Below are positions 1-5,345 of a stretch of 8,193 bases of DNA, piece after piece. Numbering within the stretch: the stretch's first letter is position 1; each line of letters begins with the position of its first letter. Source of the DNA: an uncultured bacterium (lineage in GTDB: Bacteria > Patescibacteriota > Minisyncoccia > Phycocordibacterales > UBA9973); contig CALBMC010000060.1 of assembly GCA_937895685.1 (NCBI GenBank), forward strand, positions 1-8,193. Reading direction: 5' to 3'. The notes beneath the pieces were generated by a model. It saw only the letters and a list, made by a program, of their open reading frames with translations. It had not been told where the DNA came from and did no database searches. The position numbers and the translations under genes were made by a program.

Positions 1-828
1 CTTTTCATACATATTTAGAGAATTTTCTCCCATTCCCATATTTACTATTTCTCTAATTATTTTTCTTCTTCCAGAAGGGAAAGAAGCCACAGAACTAATT
101 GTACCATGAGAGACTTTTACAACCTCTGTTATTTCCCCACCAATATCAATTAGGACAGAATCCTCTTCCAGCATTTTTATATCTCTCAAAGAAACAAATA
201 GCGCATTCATAAAAGAAGAGGTGTAGATATTTATATGCGGATAAGAATTTTTAACTTTTTCTTTAATTTTCTCAAAAACAATTTTTTCTGTAATAGTTAA
301 AAATATTTTTGCTGAGATATTCTTCGCCGCTTTGCCAATTGGGTTATTTTGAGGATAGCCATTGAGACTGATTGAATGAACAATCTCATCTAAGATTACA
401 AAATTATCCATTTTCTCATCTTGATTTCCAGAAACTTCTCTAATAAAAGCTTCTTTTTCATTTTTTAAAATACTTTGTATTTCTTTATTGGAAAAAATAA
501 AATCTGACCCTTTAGAGAAATTAGCGGTTCTCGGTGAGGCACTATACCAGGGAGATGCGAAAACAATCAGAGCAGAATCTGGTCTTTTGACCTTTGAGTC
601 ATGGATACCTTTCAGACAATTATCTAGAGCCTTTATTGTTGCCTCTAAGAATCTTTCAAAATCGAAATCACCCACAATGTTAATTGGGGAACGAAAAACA
701 GACTCAATCAAAGCAGGAGTTTTTGAATCATGATCAAAGACTGTGGCAGTAGAAACTCCAACACTTCCTGACCCAATATCTAAAACCAACACTCTTTCTA
801 TTTTTTTTCTTTTTCGTGAAAAAAACAT
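1..828 (-). CDS. FtsA/PilM-type actin-fold ATPase, partial (C-terminus beyond window)
   Basis: The first 276 residues of a protein that runs off the left edge; the frame is open to base 1. Residues 13-26 (VLVLDIGSGSVGVS) form an actin-fold phosphate-1 loop with Asp17, and residues 225-236 (VLIDIGGEITEV) form the phosphate-2 loop. The stretch near 150-180 (NGYPQNNPIG) matches the strand-rich insert (1C/SHS2) typical of FtsA and PilM, and SVASFPSGRRKI after phosphate-2 fits the FtsA/PilM 'GG..it' segment. FtsA tethers FtsZ to the membrane in division; PilM is the cytoplasmic actin-like part of the type IV pilus alignment complex. The visible part cannot separate these, because the diagnostic C-terminal region (membrane helix of FtsA, PilN-binding context for PilM) is missing. 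The N-terminus is basic and hydrophilic (MFFSRKRKK). The ATG at 828 is preceded by no Shine-Dalgarno sequence, but an extended -10 box ends 7 nt upstream. It follows alaS by 31 nt. Confidence 0.75.
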   Translation of the reverse strand, partial: MFFSRKRKKIERVLVLDIGSGSVGVSTATVFDHDSKTPALIESVFRSPINIVGDFDFERFLEATIKALDNCLKGIHDSKVKRPDSALIVFASPWYSASPRTANFSKGSDFIFSNKEIQSILKNEKEAFIREVSGNQDEKMDNFVILDEIVHSISLNGYPQNNPIGKAAKNISAKIFLTITEKIVFEKIKEKVKNSYPHINIYTSSFMNALFVSLRDIKMLEEDSVLIDIGGEITEVVKVSHGTISSVASFPSGRRKIIREIVNMGMGENSLNMYEK

Positions 829-835
829 TACTAGA

Positions 836-844
836 ATTATATCA
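836..844 (-). promoter_or_regulatory. Extended -10 promoter of the FtsA/PilM-like gene
   Basis: The minus strand reads TGATATAAT, an exact extended -10 element (TGnTATAAT). Its last base is 7 nt before the ATG at 828, so transcription would begin at or within a base or two of the start codon, giving a leaderless message. No good -35 is seen: at 17-nt spacing the hexamer is GTTAAC, overlapping the alaS stop codon, as expected where the TG motif compensates. Promoter activity is inferred. Confidence 0.55.
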
Positions 845-859
845 CGATAAAAAAGGAAG

Positions 860-2740
860 TTAACTCAAAACAGCTTTTATACGTCGAATACCGGCAGAAG
901 AAGCTTCTTCTTTCTGGATTTTAAAGACTCCTAACTGTGAAGTATTTGTGACATGCGGACCACCGCAAAACTCTTTTGATATAGCGTTACCATTTTCATC
1001 TTCAATAAAGTAAAGAGACACCGTTTCTGGGTATTTCGCTCCGAATTCCATCTCTGCTCCAATTTTTTCGGCTTCGATAAGTGGCATTTCGCGACGAACA
1101 ACATTCAAACCACGAGAAATATAATCATTCACAATCTCTTCTACTTTTGTTTTTTCTTCATCAGTCATCTTGCGGTCAAAAGCAAAATCCATTCGAAGTC
1201 TTTCTTCGGTTATATTACTTCCACGTTGTTTTACTTCCTTTCCTAGAACTTGCTGAAGAGCAGAAAGAAGCAAGTGATGAGCGGTGTGAAGTTTTATAGT
1301 CTGCTCATTATGATTTGCGAGTCCACCCTTAAACATTCCGGCAGAAGATGTTTGTGAGAGTTTTTGATGTTTTTCAAGTTCTTCATCAAATTCCTTCTTT
1401 AAATTTTCAATCTCAAAAGGTAAAAATCTTTTTGCAACTCTTCCTGGATAATCTCTTTGAAGTTCTTCCAATGATAATTCGAACGGAAAGCCAAATGTTT
1501 GATATAAATCAAAAAGCCACTTACCTGTAATATTGTGTGGGGTAAAACCAGGAAATTCACCTATTGGTGACAAGTTTGGAATTTCATTTTGATTAATCTT
1601 TTGACTAGCATCAAAAACCTTCATTTCTCTATTTAAAACTTTTAGGCCCGACTGTAGTGTTTCTTTGAACTTTGAAATTTCTTTTTCTATTTCTGTTTTT
1701 ATAATCCCAATCTTTTGTTTTATTTCTGGATAAAATTCTTCATAGAAATTTGCCACGGAGTCCACAATGACAGACACTTTTCCGCTATCTATATCTTTGT
1801 TATCAGATTTCAGAACTGCTCTACGAACAAGTCTTCGCAAAACATAACCTTGTTTTGTATTTGAAGGTATTACTCCATCGGCAATCATAAATACAGCAGT
1901 TCTCATATGATCAGCAATAACCCTCTGTGAAGAAATTTCTGGCGAAAGAGTTTTTGCGTGAACCATAATGTTCTCAAAAATATCTGTATCATATGCAGTA
2001 TTTTTTCCTTGCATAACAGCAGTCATACGTTCTAGTCCAGCTCCTGTATCTACATTTTTCTGAGCAAGTTTACCAATAACTTTTCCTTCTTTCTTTTCAT
2101 ATTCCATGAAAACATCGTTCCAGATCTCTATAACCCTTTCTTCTTTTACTGCATTTACGAAAGACTCTTTGTCCAAATCTCCTACAGATCCACCTGTCAT
2201 ATCGTAGAACATTTCGCTACACGGACCACATGGACCATTGTCTCCAGGACTCCACCAGTTATCTTCCGCTGGAAGTGCATAAATGCGATTCTCGGGGATA
2301 CCAAGATTCATCCAAATATTTTTTGACTCTTCATCAAGCGGCGCATTCTCATCACCCTCAAAAATAGTTACATAAAGAAGATTTGGATCAAGCCCCAAAC
2401 CCTCCTCTTTTGAAGTTAAAAATTCATAACTCCATTTTATTGCTTCATCTTTGAAATAATCTCCCAGAGACCAATTTCCCATCATTTCAAAAAATGAAAA
2501 GTGTCTGTTGTCTCCAATATCTTCCAGGTCTCCAGTTCTTACGCATTTTTGGATGTCTGCAATACGAGAGCCAAGTGGATGCTTCTCTCCCATTAGATAT
2601 GGCACAAGCGGTTGCATACCGGCAGTATTGAAAAGCACAGAAGGATCGTTCTGGGGAACGAGAGGCGCCGAAGGAACAATAGAGTGTCCCCTTTTTTCAA
2701 AAAAAGCCAAAAATCTCCTTCTTATTTCACTTGATTTCAT
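860..2740 (-). CDS. alaS: Alanyl-tRNA synthetase, short form lacking the C-terminal (DHHA1/C-Ala) domain
   Basis: Charges tRNA-Ala with alanine in the cytoplasm. The class II catalytic core is unmistakable: motif 1 region near 25-50 (NTAGMQPLVPYLMG), motif 2 at about 68-97 (VRTGDLEDIGDNRHFSFFE then GDYFK), and motif 3 at 298-310 (GYVLRRLVRRAVL). DTGAGLER lies at 231-238. The editing domain that removes mischarged Ser or Gly is present, with metal ligands His485 and His489 (HTAHH) and Cys592 and His596 (CGGPH; most bacteria have CGGTH). The protein ends at residue 626, just after the editing domain, whereas typical bacterial AlaRS is about 870-880 residues; the coiled-coil/DHHA1 C-terminal domain is absent. 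No frameshift or residual coding for it is visible in the 31 nt before the next gene, so the short form looks natural; I recall similar short forms in CPR genomes. The ATG start gives a normal N-terminus (MKSSEIRRRFLAFFEKRGH). Confidence 0.96.
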   Translation of the reverse strand: MKSSEIRRRFLAFFEKRGHSIVPSAPLVPQNDPSVLFNTAGMQPLVPYLMGEKHPLGSRIADIQKCVRTGDLEDIGDNRHFSFFEMMGNWSLGDYFKDEAIKWSYEFLTSKEEGLGLDPNLLYVTIFEGDENAPLDEESKNIWMNLGIPENRIYALPAEDNWWSPGDNGPCGPCSEMFYDMTGGSVGDLDKESFVNAVKEERVIEIWNDVFMEYEKKEGKVIGKLAQKNVDTGAGLERMTAVMQGKNTAYDTDIFENIMVHAKTLSPEISSQRVIADHMRTAVFMIADGVIPSNTKQGYVLRRLVRRAVLKSDNKDIDSGKVSVIVDSVANFYEEFYPEIKQKIGIIKTEIEKEISKFKETLQSGLKVLNREMKVFDASQKINQNEIPNLSPIGEFPGFTPHNITGKWLFDLYQTFGFPFELSLEELQRDYPGRVAKRFLPFEIENLKKEFDEELEKHQKLSQTSSAGMFKGGLANHNEQTIKLHTAHHLLLSALQQVLGKEVKQRGSNITEERLRMDFAFDRKMTDEEKTKVEEIVNDYISRGLNVVRREMPLIEAEKIGAEMEFGAKYPETVSLYFIEDENGNAISKEFCGGPHVTNTSQLGVFKIQKEEASSAGIRRIKAVLS

Positions 2741-2748
2741 ATTTACTG

Positions 2749-2754
2749 ATATTA
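2749..2754 (-). promoter_or_regulatory. Possible -10 box directly upstream of alaS
   Basis: The minus strand reads TAATAT, a 4 of 6 match to TATAAT, ending 8 nt before the alaS ATG. It lies just beyond the T-tract of the terminator at 2766-2801, so alaS could be transcribed independently of the upstream RNA, with almost no leader. No TG extension and no clear -35 are seen, so the call is weak on its own; its support is that several neighbours show a box at the same distance. Confidence 0.3.
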
Positions 2755-2765
2755 GCCTAAAAATT

Positions 2766-2801
2766 AAAAAGAAAAAAGCCCGTCTTTTCAGGGACGGGCT
2801 T
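2766..2801 (-). terminator. Strong rho-independent terminator upstream of alaS
   Basis: On the minus strand a perfect 9-bp GC-rich stem (AAGCCCGTC, pairing 2793-2801 with 2776-2784) encloses an 8-nt loop (CCTGAAAA) and runs into TTTTTTCTTTTT. This ends transcripts coming from the RNA region or the MgtC-family gene. It is only about 26 nt before the alaS start, so it could also serve as an attenuator for alaS. Confidence 0.9.
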
Positions 2802-3030
2802 GTAATCAGTTGTTTTGGTTATGTCTTGCGCAAAAAATTATTTGCATTTTTTAAATAACGTTTACTGTTTTGTTTTACACGGTTGAAAGGGGGCGTGGTT
2901 TCAAGTGTTTTTGTGGACTTTAAAAAGTCCGAACGGACTTGAGGTAGCTCATTCCTTTGGATTGTGTCTTTGGCAACGTTATTATTTTGCAAACAGTGTT
3001 TGTTTAGGCAAAACGTAAAATAACTAATTC
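2767..3030 (-). ncRNA. Candidate structured non-coding RNA of about 260 nt, or alaS leader; family not recognised
   Basis: This gene-free stretch has a near-consensus promoter at its upstream end (3037-3064) and a strong terminator at its downstream end (2766-2801). From 5' to 3' on the minus strand I see: a long interrupted hairpin at 2978-3024 (17 pairs in three helices: 3019-3024/2978-2983, 3008-3013/2985-2990, 3001-3005/2991-2995); two mutually exclusive 6-bp hairpins at 2915-2940; a hairpin at 2883-2904 with a C-rich loop (CCACGCCCCC); an A/U hairpin at 2832-2852; and the terminator. An 8-nt segment at 2975-2982 is also complementary to 2855-2862. I looked for and did not find tmRNA tag or T-arm features, conserved RNase P motifs, the SRP GGAA domain, or a T-box sequence. 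6S RNA is not excluded but no long end-to-end stem is obvious. The alternative is an attenuation leader for alaS. Start and end are estimates. Confidence 0.55.
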
Positions 3031-3036
3031 GAGGTC

Positions 3037-3064
3037 AGTATACAGGATTAATCTTTTTTGTCAA
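3037..3064 (-). promoter_or_regulatory. Near-consensus sigma-70 type promoter for the non-coding RNA region
   Basis: The minus strand carries TTGACA (3059-3064, perfect -35), a 16-nt spacer and TATACT (3037-3042, 5 of 6 to TATAAT). The predicted start is near 3030. It is the only site in the window with both a good -35 and a good -10. It overlaps the last codons and the stop of the MgtC-family gene. No protein start follows at the expected distance, which supports an RNA gene or long leader downstream. Confidence 0.75.
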
Positions 3065-3518
3065 CAACCTTCTTCACCCTGTCCTCCACAAACCATAGAA
3101 TGGTGAGGACAAACAAAGTCATAAAGGTGGCAATGATTGCCAGAGAAAAGTATCCAAATCCACAGGCCATTCCAATTCCTGTTGCAACCCAAAGTCCAGT
3201 TGCTGTGGTTAAACCAGTAAGCATTCCCTCTTTTTCTTTCCAAATAATAAGCCCTGTTCCCAAAAATCCAATTCCTGTAATTATCTGAGCGGCAATTCTT
3301 GTTGGATCAACAATGTTGTAACCCATATTTTCTATCTTCAACATTTCTGAAATTATTATAAAAAGAGCTGAACCAAAAGAAACAAGAGCATAAGTTCGAA
3401 GCCCTGCAGTCTTGTGAGCAAAGTTTCTTTCAATTCCAAGAAGCATACCCAAGACTATAGCCAAAAAAAGTCTAATAAAAATGTCATTGATTGTTAGACT
3501 AAAAAAAATGTTTTCCAT
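3048..3518 (-). CDS. MgtC/SapB-family inner-membrane protein
   Basis: A 156-residue polytopic membrane protein with four or so hydrophobic segments (about 12-30, 43-60, 76-93 and 104-142). Family motifs are clear: GMLLGIER at 24-31, AGLRT at 38-42, an acidic-Arg segment running into a glycine-rich helix at 71-87 (DPTRIAAQ then TGIGFLG), and GLTTATGLW at 102-110. This is the conserved membrane part of MgtC/SapB; the extra cytoplasmic domain found in Salmonella MgtC is absent, so length is that of the short form. MgtC proteins are linked to growth in low magnesium and inhibition of F-ATP synthase in pathogens; the role of short environmental homologues is not established. The tail (EDRVKKVVDKKD) is charged. 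The ATG lies 9 nt after the mnmA stop codon without a Shine-Dalgarno sequence. Confidence 0.9.
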   Translation of the reverse strand: MENIFFSLTINDIFIRLFLAIVLGMLLGIERNFAHKTAGLRTYALVSFGSALFIIISEMLKIENMGYNIVDPTRIAAQIITGIGFLGTGLIIWKEKEGMLTGLTTATGLWVATGIGMACGFGYFSLAIIATFMTLFVLTILWFVEDRVKKVVDKKD

Positions 3519-3524
3519 CCCGTA

Positions 3525-3530
3525 ATTTTA
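3525..3530 (-). promoter_or_regulatory. Possible -10 box for the MgtC-family gene
   Basis: The minus strand reads TAAAAT (5 of 6 to TATAAT), with 6 nt between it and the ATG at 3518. It includes the TAA stop codon of mnmA. The spacing fits a leaderless start like that of neighbouring genes, but the box is AT-rich and has no TG extension, and co-transcription with mnmA is equally plausible. Confidence 0.3.
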
Positions 3531-4595
3531 TAACGAAGAGATAATTCCTCCAAGGACTAACTGATCTTCTTTGTAGATAACCGCAGATTGACCCGGGGAA
3601 AGAGACTCTGAGTCTTCGAGTTCTACTTTTATTTTATCTCCTTCTTTGGTCAAAAGAGCTTTATGTAATTCTCCTAAATGTCTAACCCTACATAAACCTT
3701 CAAATTTTTCTGGCAATTCTTTTAAAAATAAATTAACTTCCTCCAAATAAAAGTATTTCAGCTTGTTGTCATTAGAAATTAAAGGGTTTTGTTTTGAAAC
3801 GTATAAAACATTATTTTCTACATCCTTTTTTGTTATATAAAAAGCCTCTCCGAAATTATATTCCGGCAAAATTCTAAAGCCATGTCTTTCCCCTACTGTA
3901 TAAAAATTAATTCCATCGTGATCTCCAATCACCTCCCCTTTTTCGTTTAAAACTTTCCCAATTTTCTTTTCAATATAATGTGAAAGAAAATCTCTCATAT
4001 CTATATCACCCAAGAAGCACACGCCTTGGCTATCTTTTCTTTTAAACGTATGAAGCCCAGCCCGCTCAGCGATTTTTCTTACTTCTTTCTTCTCAAGATT
4101 TCCAATAGGGAATAAAACGTTTTTCAAAATATCAGAATCAATCATCCAAAGGAAATAAGACTGATCCTTAGAAGAATCTTTTCCCATCAAAAGTTTTCCG
4201 TCCTCGCTTCTTGCATAGTGACCTGTAGCGACAAAGTCCGCTCCTTGTTCTTTGGCGAATTTATAAAAAATTCCAAACTTAACTTCTTTGTTGCACAAAA
4301 CATCTGGATTTGGAGTTCGCCCGGCTTTGTAATCAGAGATCATTTTCTCTGCCACTCCTCTCTTGTATTCTTCTTTTGCGTCAAGTTCTATAAATGGAAC
4401 TTCAAGCTCTGCGCAAACCTTTATCGCACTCAGTCTATCTTCTGGCTCAGTGCAAGGAAGCCAATCTGGATGCCAAGTTTTTATGAAAACACCTGTTACG
4501 TCATACCCAGCCTTTTTAAGCAGGTAAAGAGCGACAGAGCTGTCTACTCCGCCTGAAACCCCAACATAAACCTTCTTTGTATTCCCCTTATTCAC
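3528..4595 (-). CDS. mnmA: tRNA-uridine 2-sulfurtransferase MnmA (TrmU)
   Basis: Makes 2-thiouridine at wobble position 34 of tRNAs for Lys, Glu and Gln, using ATP and a relayed persulfide sulfur. At 355 residues it has the usual length. The N-terminal PP-loop is at 14-20 (SGGVDSS). The catalytic pair is Cys101 in NPDVLCNKEVKFG (equivalent to E. coli Cys102) and Cys193 in DSQGVCFLG (equivalent to Cys199). ATGHYAR (123-129) and KDQSYFLW (143-150) contact tRNA and ATP in known structures, and YTVGERHGF (232-240) starts the central domain; the C-terminal beta-barrel follows. The start is GTG: the frame has a TAA four codons upstream and no ATG before the PP-loop. An ATG 8 nt upstream is in another frame and stops after three codons. 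It is preceded by the exonuclease terminator and an extended -10-like box, so it is probably its own transcription unit with the MgtC-family gene. Confidence 0.96.
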   Translation of the reverse strand: MNKGNTKKVYVGVSGGVDSSVALYLLKKAGYDVTGVFIKTWHPDWLPCTEPEDRLSAIKVCAELEVPFIELDAKEEYKRGVAEKMISDYKAGRTPNPDVLCNKEVKFGIFYKFAKEQGADFVATGHYARSEDGKLLMGKDSSKDQSYFLWMIDSDILKNVLFPIGNLEKKEVRKIAERAGLHTFKRKDSQGVCFLGDIDMRDFLSHYIEKKIGKVLNEKGEVIGDHDGINFYTVGERHGFRILPEYNFGEAFYITKKDVENNVLYVSKQNPLISNDNKLKYFYLEEVNLFLKELPEKFEGLCRVRHLGELHKALLTKEGDKIKVELEDSESLSPGQSAVIYKEDQLVLGGIISSL

Positions 4596-4601
4596 TTCGT
4601 C

Positions 4602-4610
4602 ATATTACCA
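4602..4610 (-). promoter_or_regulatory. Extended -10-like box for mnmA
   Basis: The minus strand reads TGGTAATAT: a TGn extension followed by TAATAT, with 6 nt to the GTG start at 4595. TTGATT, 15 nt upstream inside the terminator stem, is a possible but poor -35. The position directly after a terminator and directly before a start codon argues for a real promoter giving a leaderless mRNA. Confidence 0.4.
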
Positions 4611-4612
4611 TT

Positions 4613-4638
4613 AAAAAATCCCAATCAAAATCGGGATT
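4613..4638 (-). terminator. Rho-independent terminator after the exonuclease gene
   Basis: On the minus strand AATCCCGAT pairs with ATTGGGATT (4630-4638 with 4617-4625, including one G-U pair) around a TTTG loop, followed by a run of six T. It lies 57 nt beyond the stop of the exonuclease gene and separates it from mnmA. The 56 nt between that stop and the hairpin show nothing else I can name. Confidence 0.8.
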
Positions 4639-4694
4639 CCAACCTATAACTAGGGCAAAATTACACAGAGGGATTCAAATAATTTAAATATTTA

Positions 4695-5252
4695 TTAAGG
4701 TTTTAGGTTAACTAATTTTTCAAAGATACCCAAAGTTGCTCGACAATCAGATAGCGCGGTGTGAGCATTCTTGTTCTCTATTCCAAAATATTCGCAAAGA
4801 GATCTAAGAGAAAATCGGTTTATATCATCTTTTCTTTGAGCTTTTGCATAAGCAATAGAGATTGTATCCAATTTATGAAAATGCATTTTGTTTTCTACTT
4901 TTGTATCAGAAAAAGCTTTTGTTATAAAAGCAAAGTCAAAAGCAAGGTTGTGAGCCACCATTATCGCCCCTTCTGTTTTTTCAGCAAAAATTTTCATTGC
5001 TTCCGGAAGAGTATAAGCAAAAACCCATTCTTCAGGAGAATAGCCATTAACTCGCAAAGCTGTTTTATCAGCCTCTTCAATCCTTTCAGGTTTAACTTTA
5101 AGTTCTAATTCTTCAATAACTGAAAATTTGAATTTGTCATCAACTATTCCGTCTTGAGAAACCAAAACTAACCCTATTTGAATTATTTCGTGTCGAGTTG
5201 TGTCTAGACCAGTTGTTTCAACGTCTATAAAAGCAAGCCTTTGTTCATTCAT
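4695..5252 (-). CDS. DEDDh-family 3'-5' exonuclease (DnaQ/RNase T fold)
   Basis: A 185-residue single-domain exonuclease. All three Exo motifs are intact: Exo I FIDVETTGLD with Asp10 and Glu12, Exo II HNLAFDFAFI with Asp106, and Exo III HTALSDCRATL with His164 and Asp169, which makes it the DEDDh type. These residues bind two divalent metals that cleave a 3'-terminal nucleotide. Such short proteins serve as the proofreading epsilon subunit of DNA polymerase III, as RNA trimmers, or in repair; no beta-clamp or polymerase-binding feature lets me choose, and no other replication gene is nearby. The ATG at 5252 is the only possible start in frame, as a stop occurs 16 codons upstream with no start codon between. 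No Shine-Dalgarno sequence precedes it. Its ATG overlaps the TGA of a possible 16-codon leader ORF, and an inverted repeat lies just upstream. It is followed by a terminator. Confidence 0.88.
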   Translation of the reverse strand: MNEQRLAFIDVETTGLDTTRHEIIQIGLVLVSQDGIVDDKFKFSVIEELELKVKPERIEEADKTALRVNGYSPEEWVFAYTLPEAMKIFAEKTEGAIMVAHNLAFDFAFITKAFSDTKVENKMHFHKLDTISIAYAKAQRKDDINRFSLRSLCEYFGIENKNAHTALSDCRATLGIFEKLVNLKP

Positions 5253-5299
5253 CCCGTATGAAATAGAACATGGACAACAACTTGTCCATTGTTCATCAT
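5249..5299 (-). CDS. Possible 16-residue leader peptide overlapping the exonuclease start
   Basis: A short frame, MMNNGQVVVHVLFHTG, begins with two ATG codons and ends in TGA; this stop overlaps the exonuclease ATG as ATGA, the arrangement typical of translational coupling. It starts about 19 nt downstream of the predicted transcription start from the extended -10 box at 5325-5333, and it spans the inverted repeat at 5266-5294. It has no Shine-Dalgarno sequence and no recognisable family, and a frame this short could be chance. Confidence 0.25.
   Translation of the reverse strand: MMNNGQVVVHVLFHTG
5266..5294 (-). repeat. Inverted repeat / hairpin upstream of the exonuclease gene
   Basis: ATGGACAA at 5270-5277 pairs with TTGTCCAT at 5282-5289 around a 4-nt loop, and GAAC (5266-5269) pairs with GTTC (5291-5294) beyond one bulged base, making 12 pairs. 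No T-tract follows on the minus strand, so it is not an ordinary terminator. It lies 13 nt before the exonuclease ATG and could be an mRNA hairpin controlling translation or a dimeric-regulator operator. Confidence 0.6.
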
Positions 5300-5324
5300 T
5301 TTACTTATAAATTATAATTTTAAG

Positions 5325-5333
5325 ATTATATCA
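5325..5333 (-). promoter_or_regulatory. Extended -10 promoter for the exonuclease gene
   Basis: The minus strand reads TGATATAAT, an exact extended -10 identical to the one before the FtsA/PilM-like gene. Predicted start is near 5318, giving a leader of about 65 nt to the exonuclease ATG. A second TATAAT without a TG extension lies at 5311-5316. No good -35 is visible. The box lies 12 nt past the mltG stop, in a gap with no mltG terminator. Confidence 0.5.
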
Positions 5334-5345
5334 CTAAAAATAAAA

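Noticed and set aside
488..733. A plus-strand frame of 81 codons
   Set aside because: It lies wholly antisense to the FtsA/PilM-like gene, whose phosphate loops and continuous frame settle the coding strand.
2508..2858. A plus-strand frame of 116 codons antisense to the 5' end of alaS and crossing the terminator
   Set aside because: It is a shadow of a certain gene, runs across a terminator stem, and has no domain or initiation signal.
2740..3030. T-box riboswitch controlling alaS
   Set aside because: The layout fits, but I find no T-box sequence (UGGN with its conserved surroundings) before the terminator and no clear specifier-loop motifs on the minus strand. The G-rich GGGGGCGTGG is on the wrong strand.
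2819..3034. A minus-strand open frame across the non-coding region, about 57 codons from a TTG at 2992 to a TAA at 2819
   Set aside because: It contains no ATG or GTG, the TTG lies inside the long 5' hairpin with no ribosome-binding site, and the translated sequence resembles no family I know; RNA structure explains the region better.
4592..4603. An ATG 8 nt upstream of the mnmA GTG as the true start
   Set aside because: It is in a different frame and ends after three codons; the GTG at 4595 gives the normal short lead to the SGGVDSS loop.
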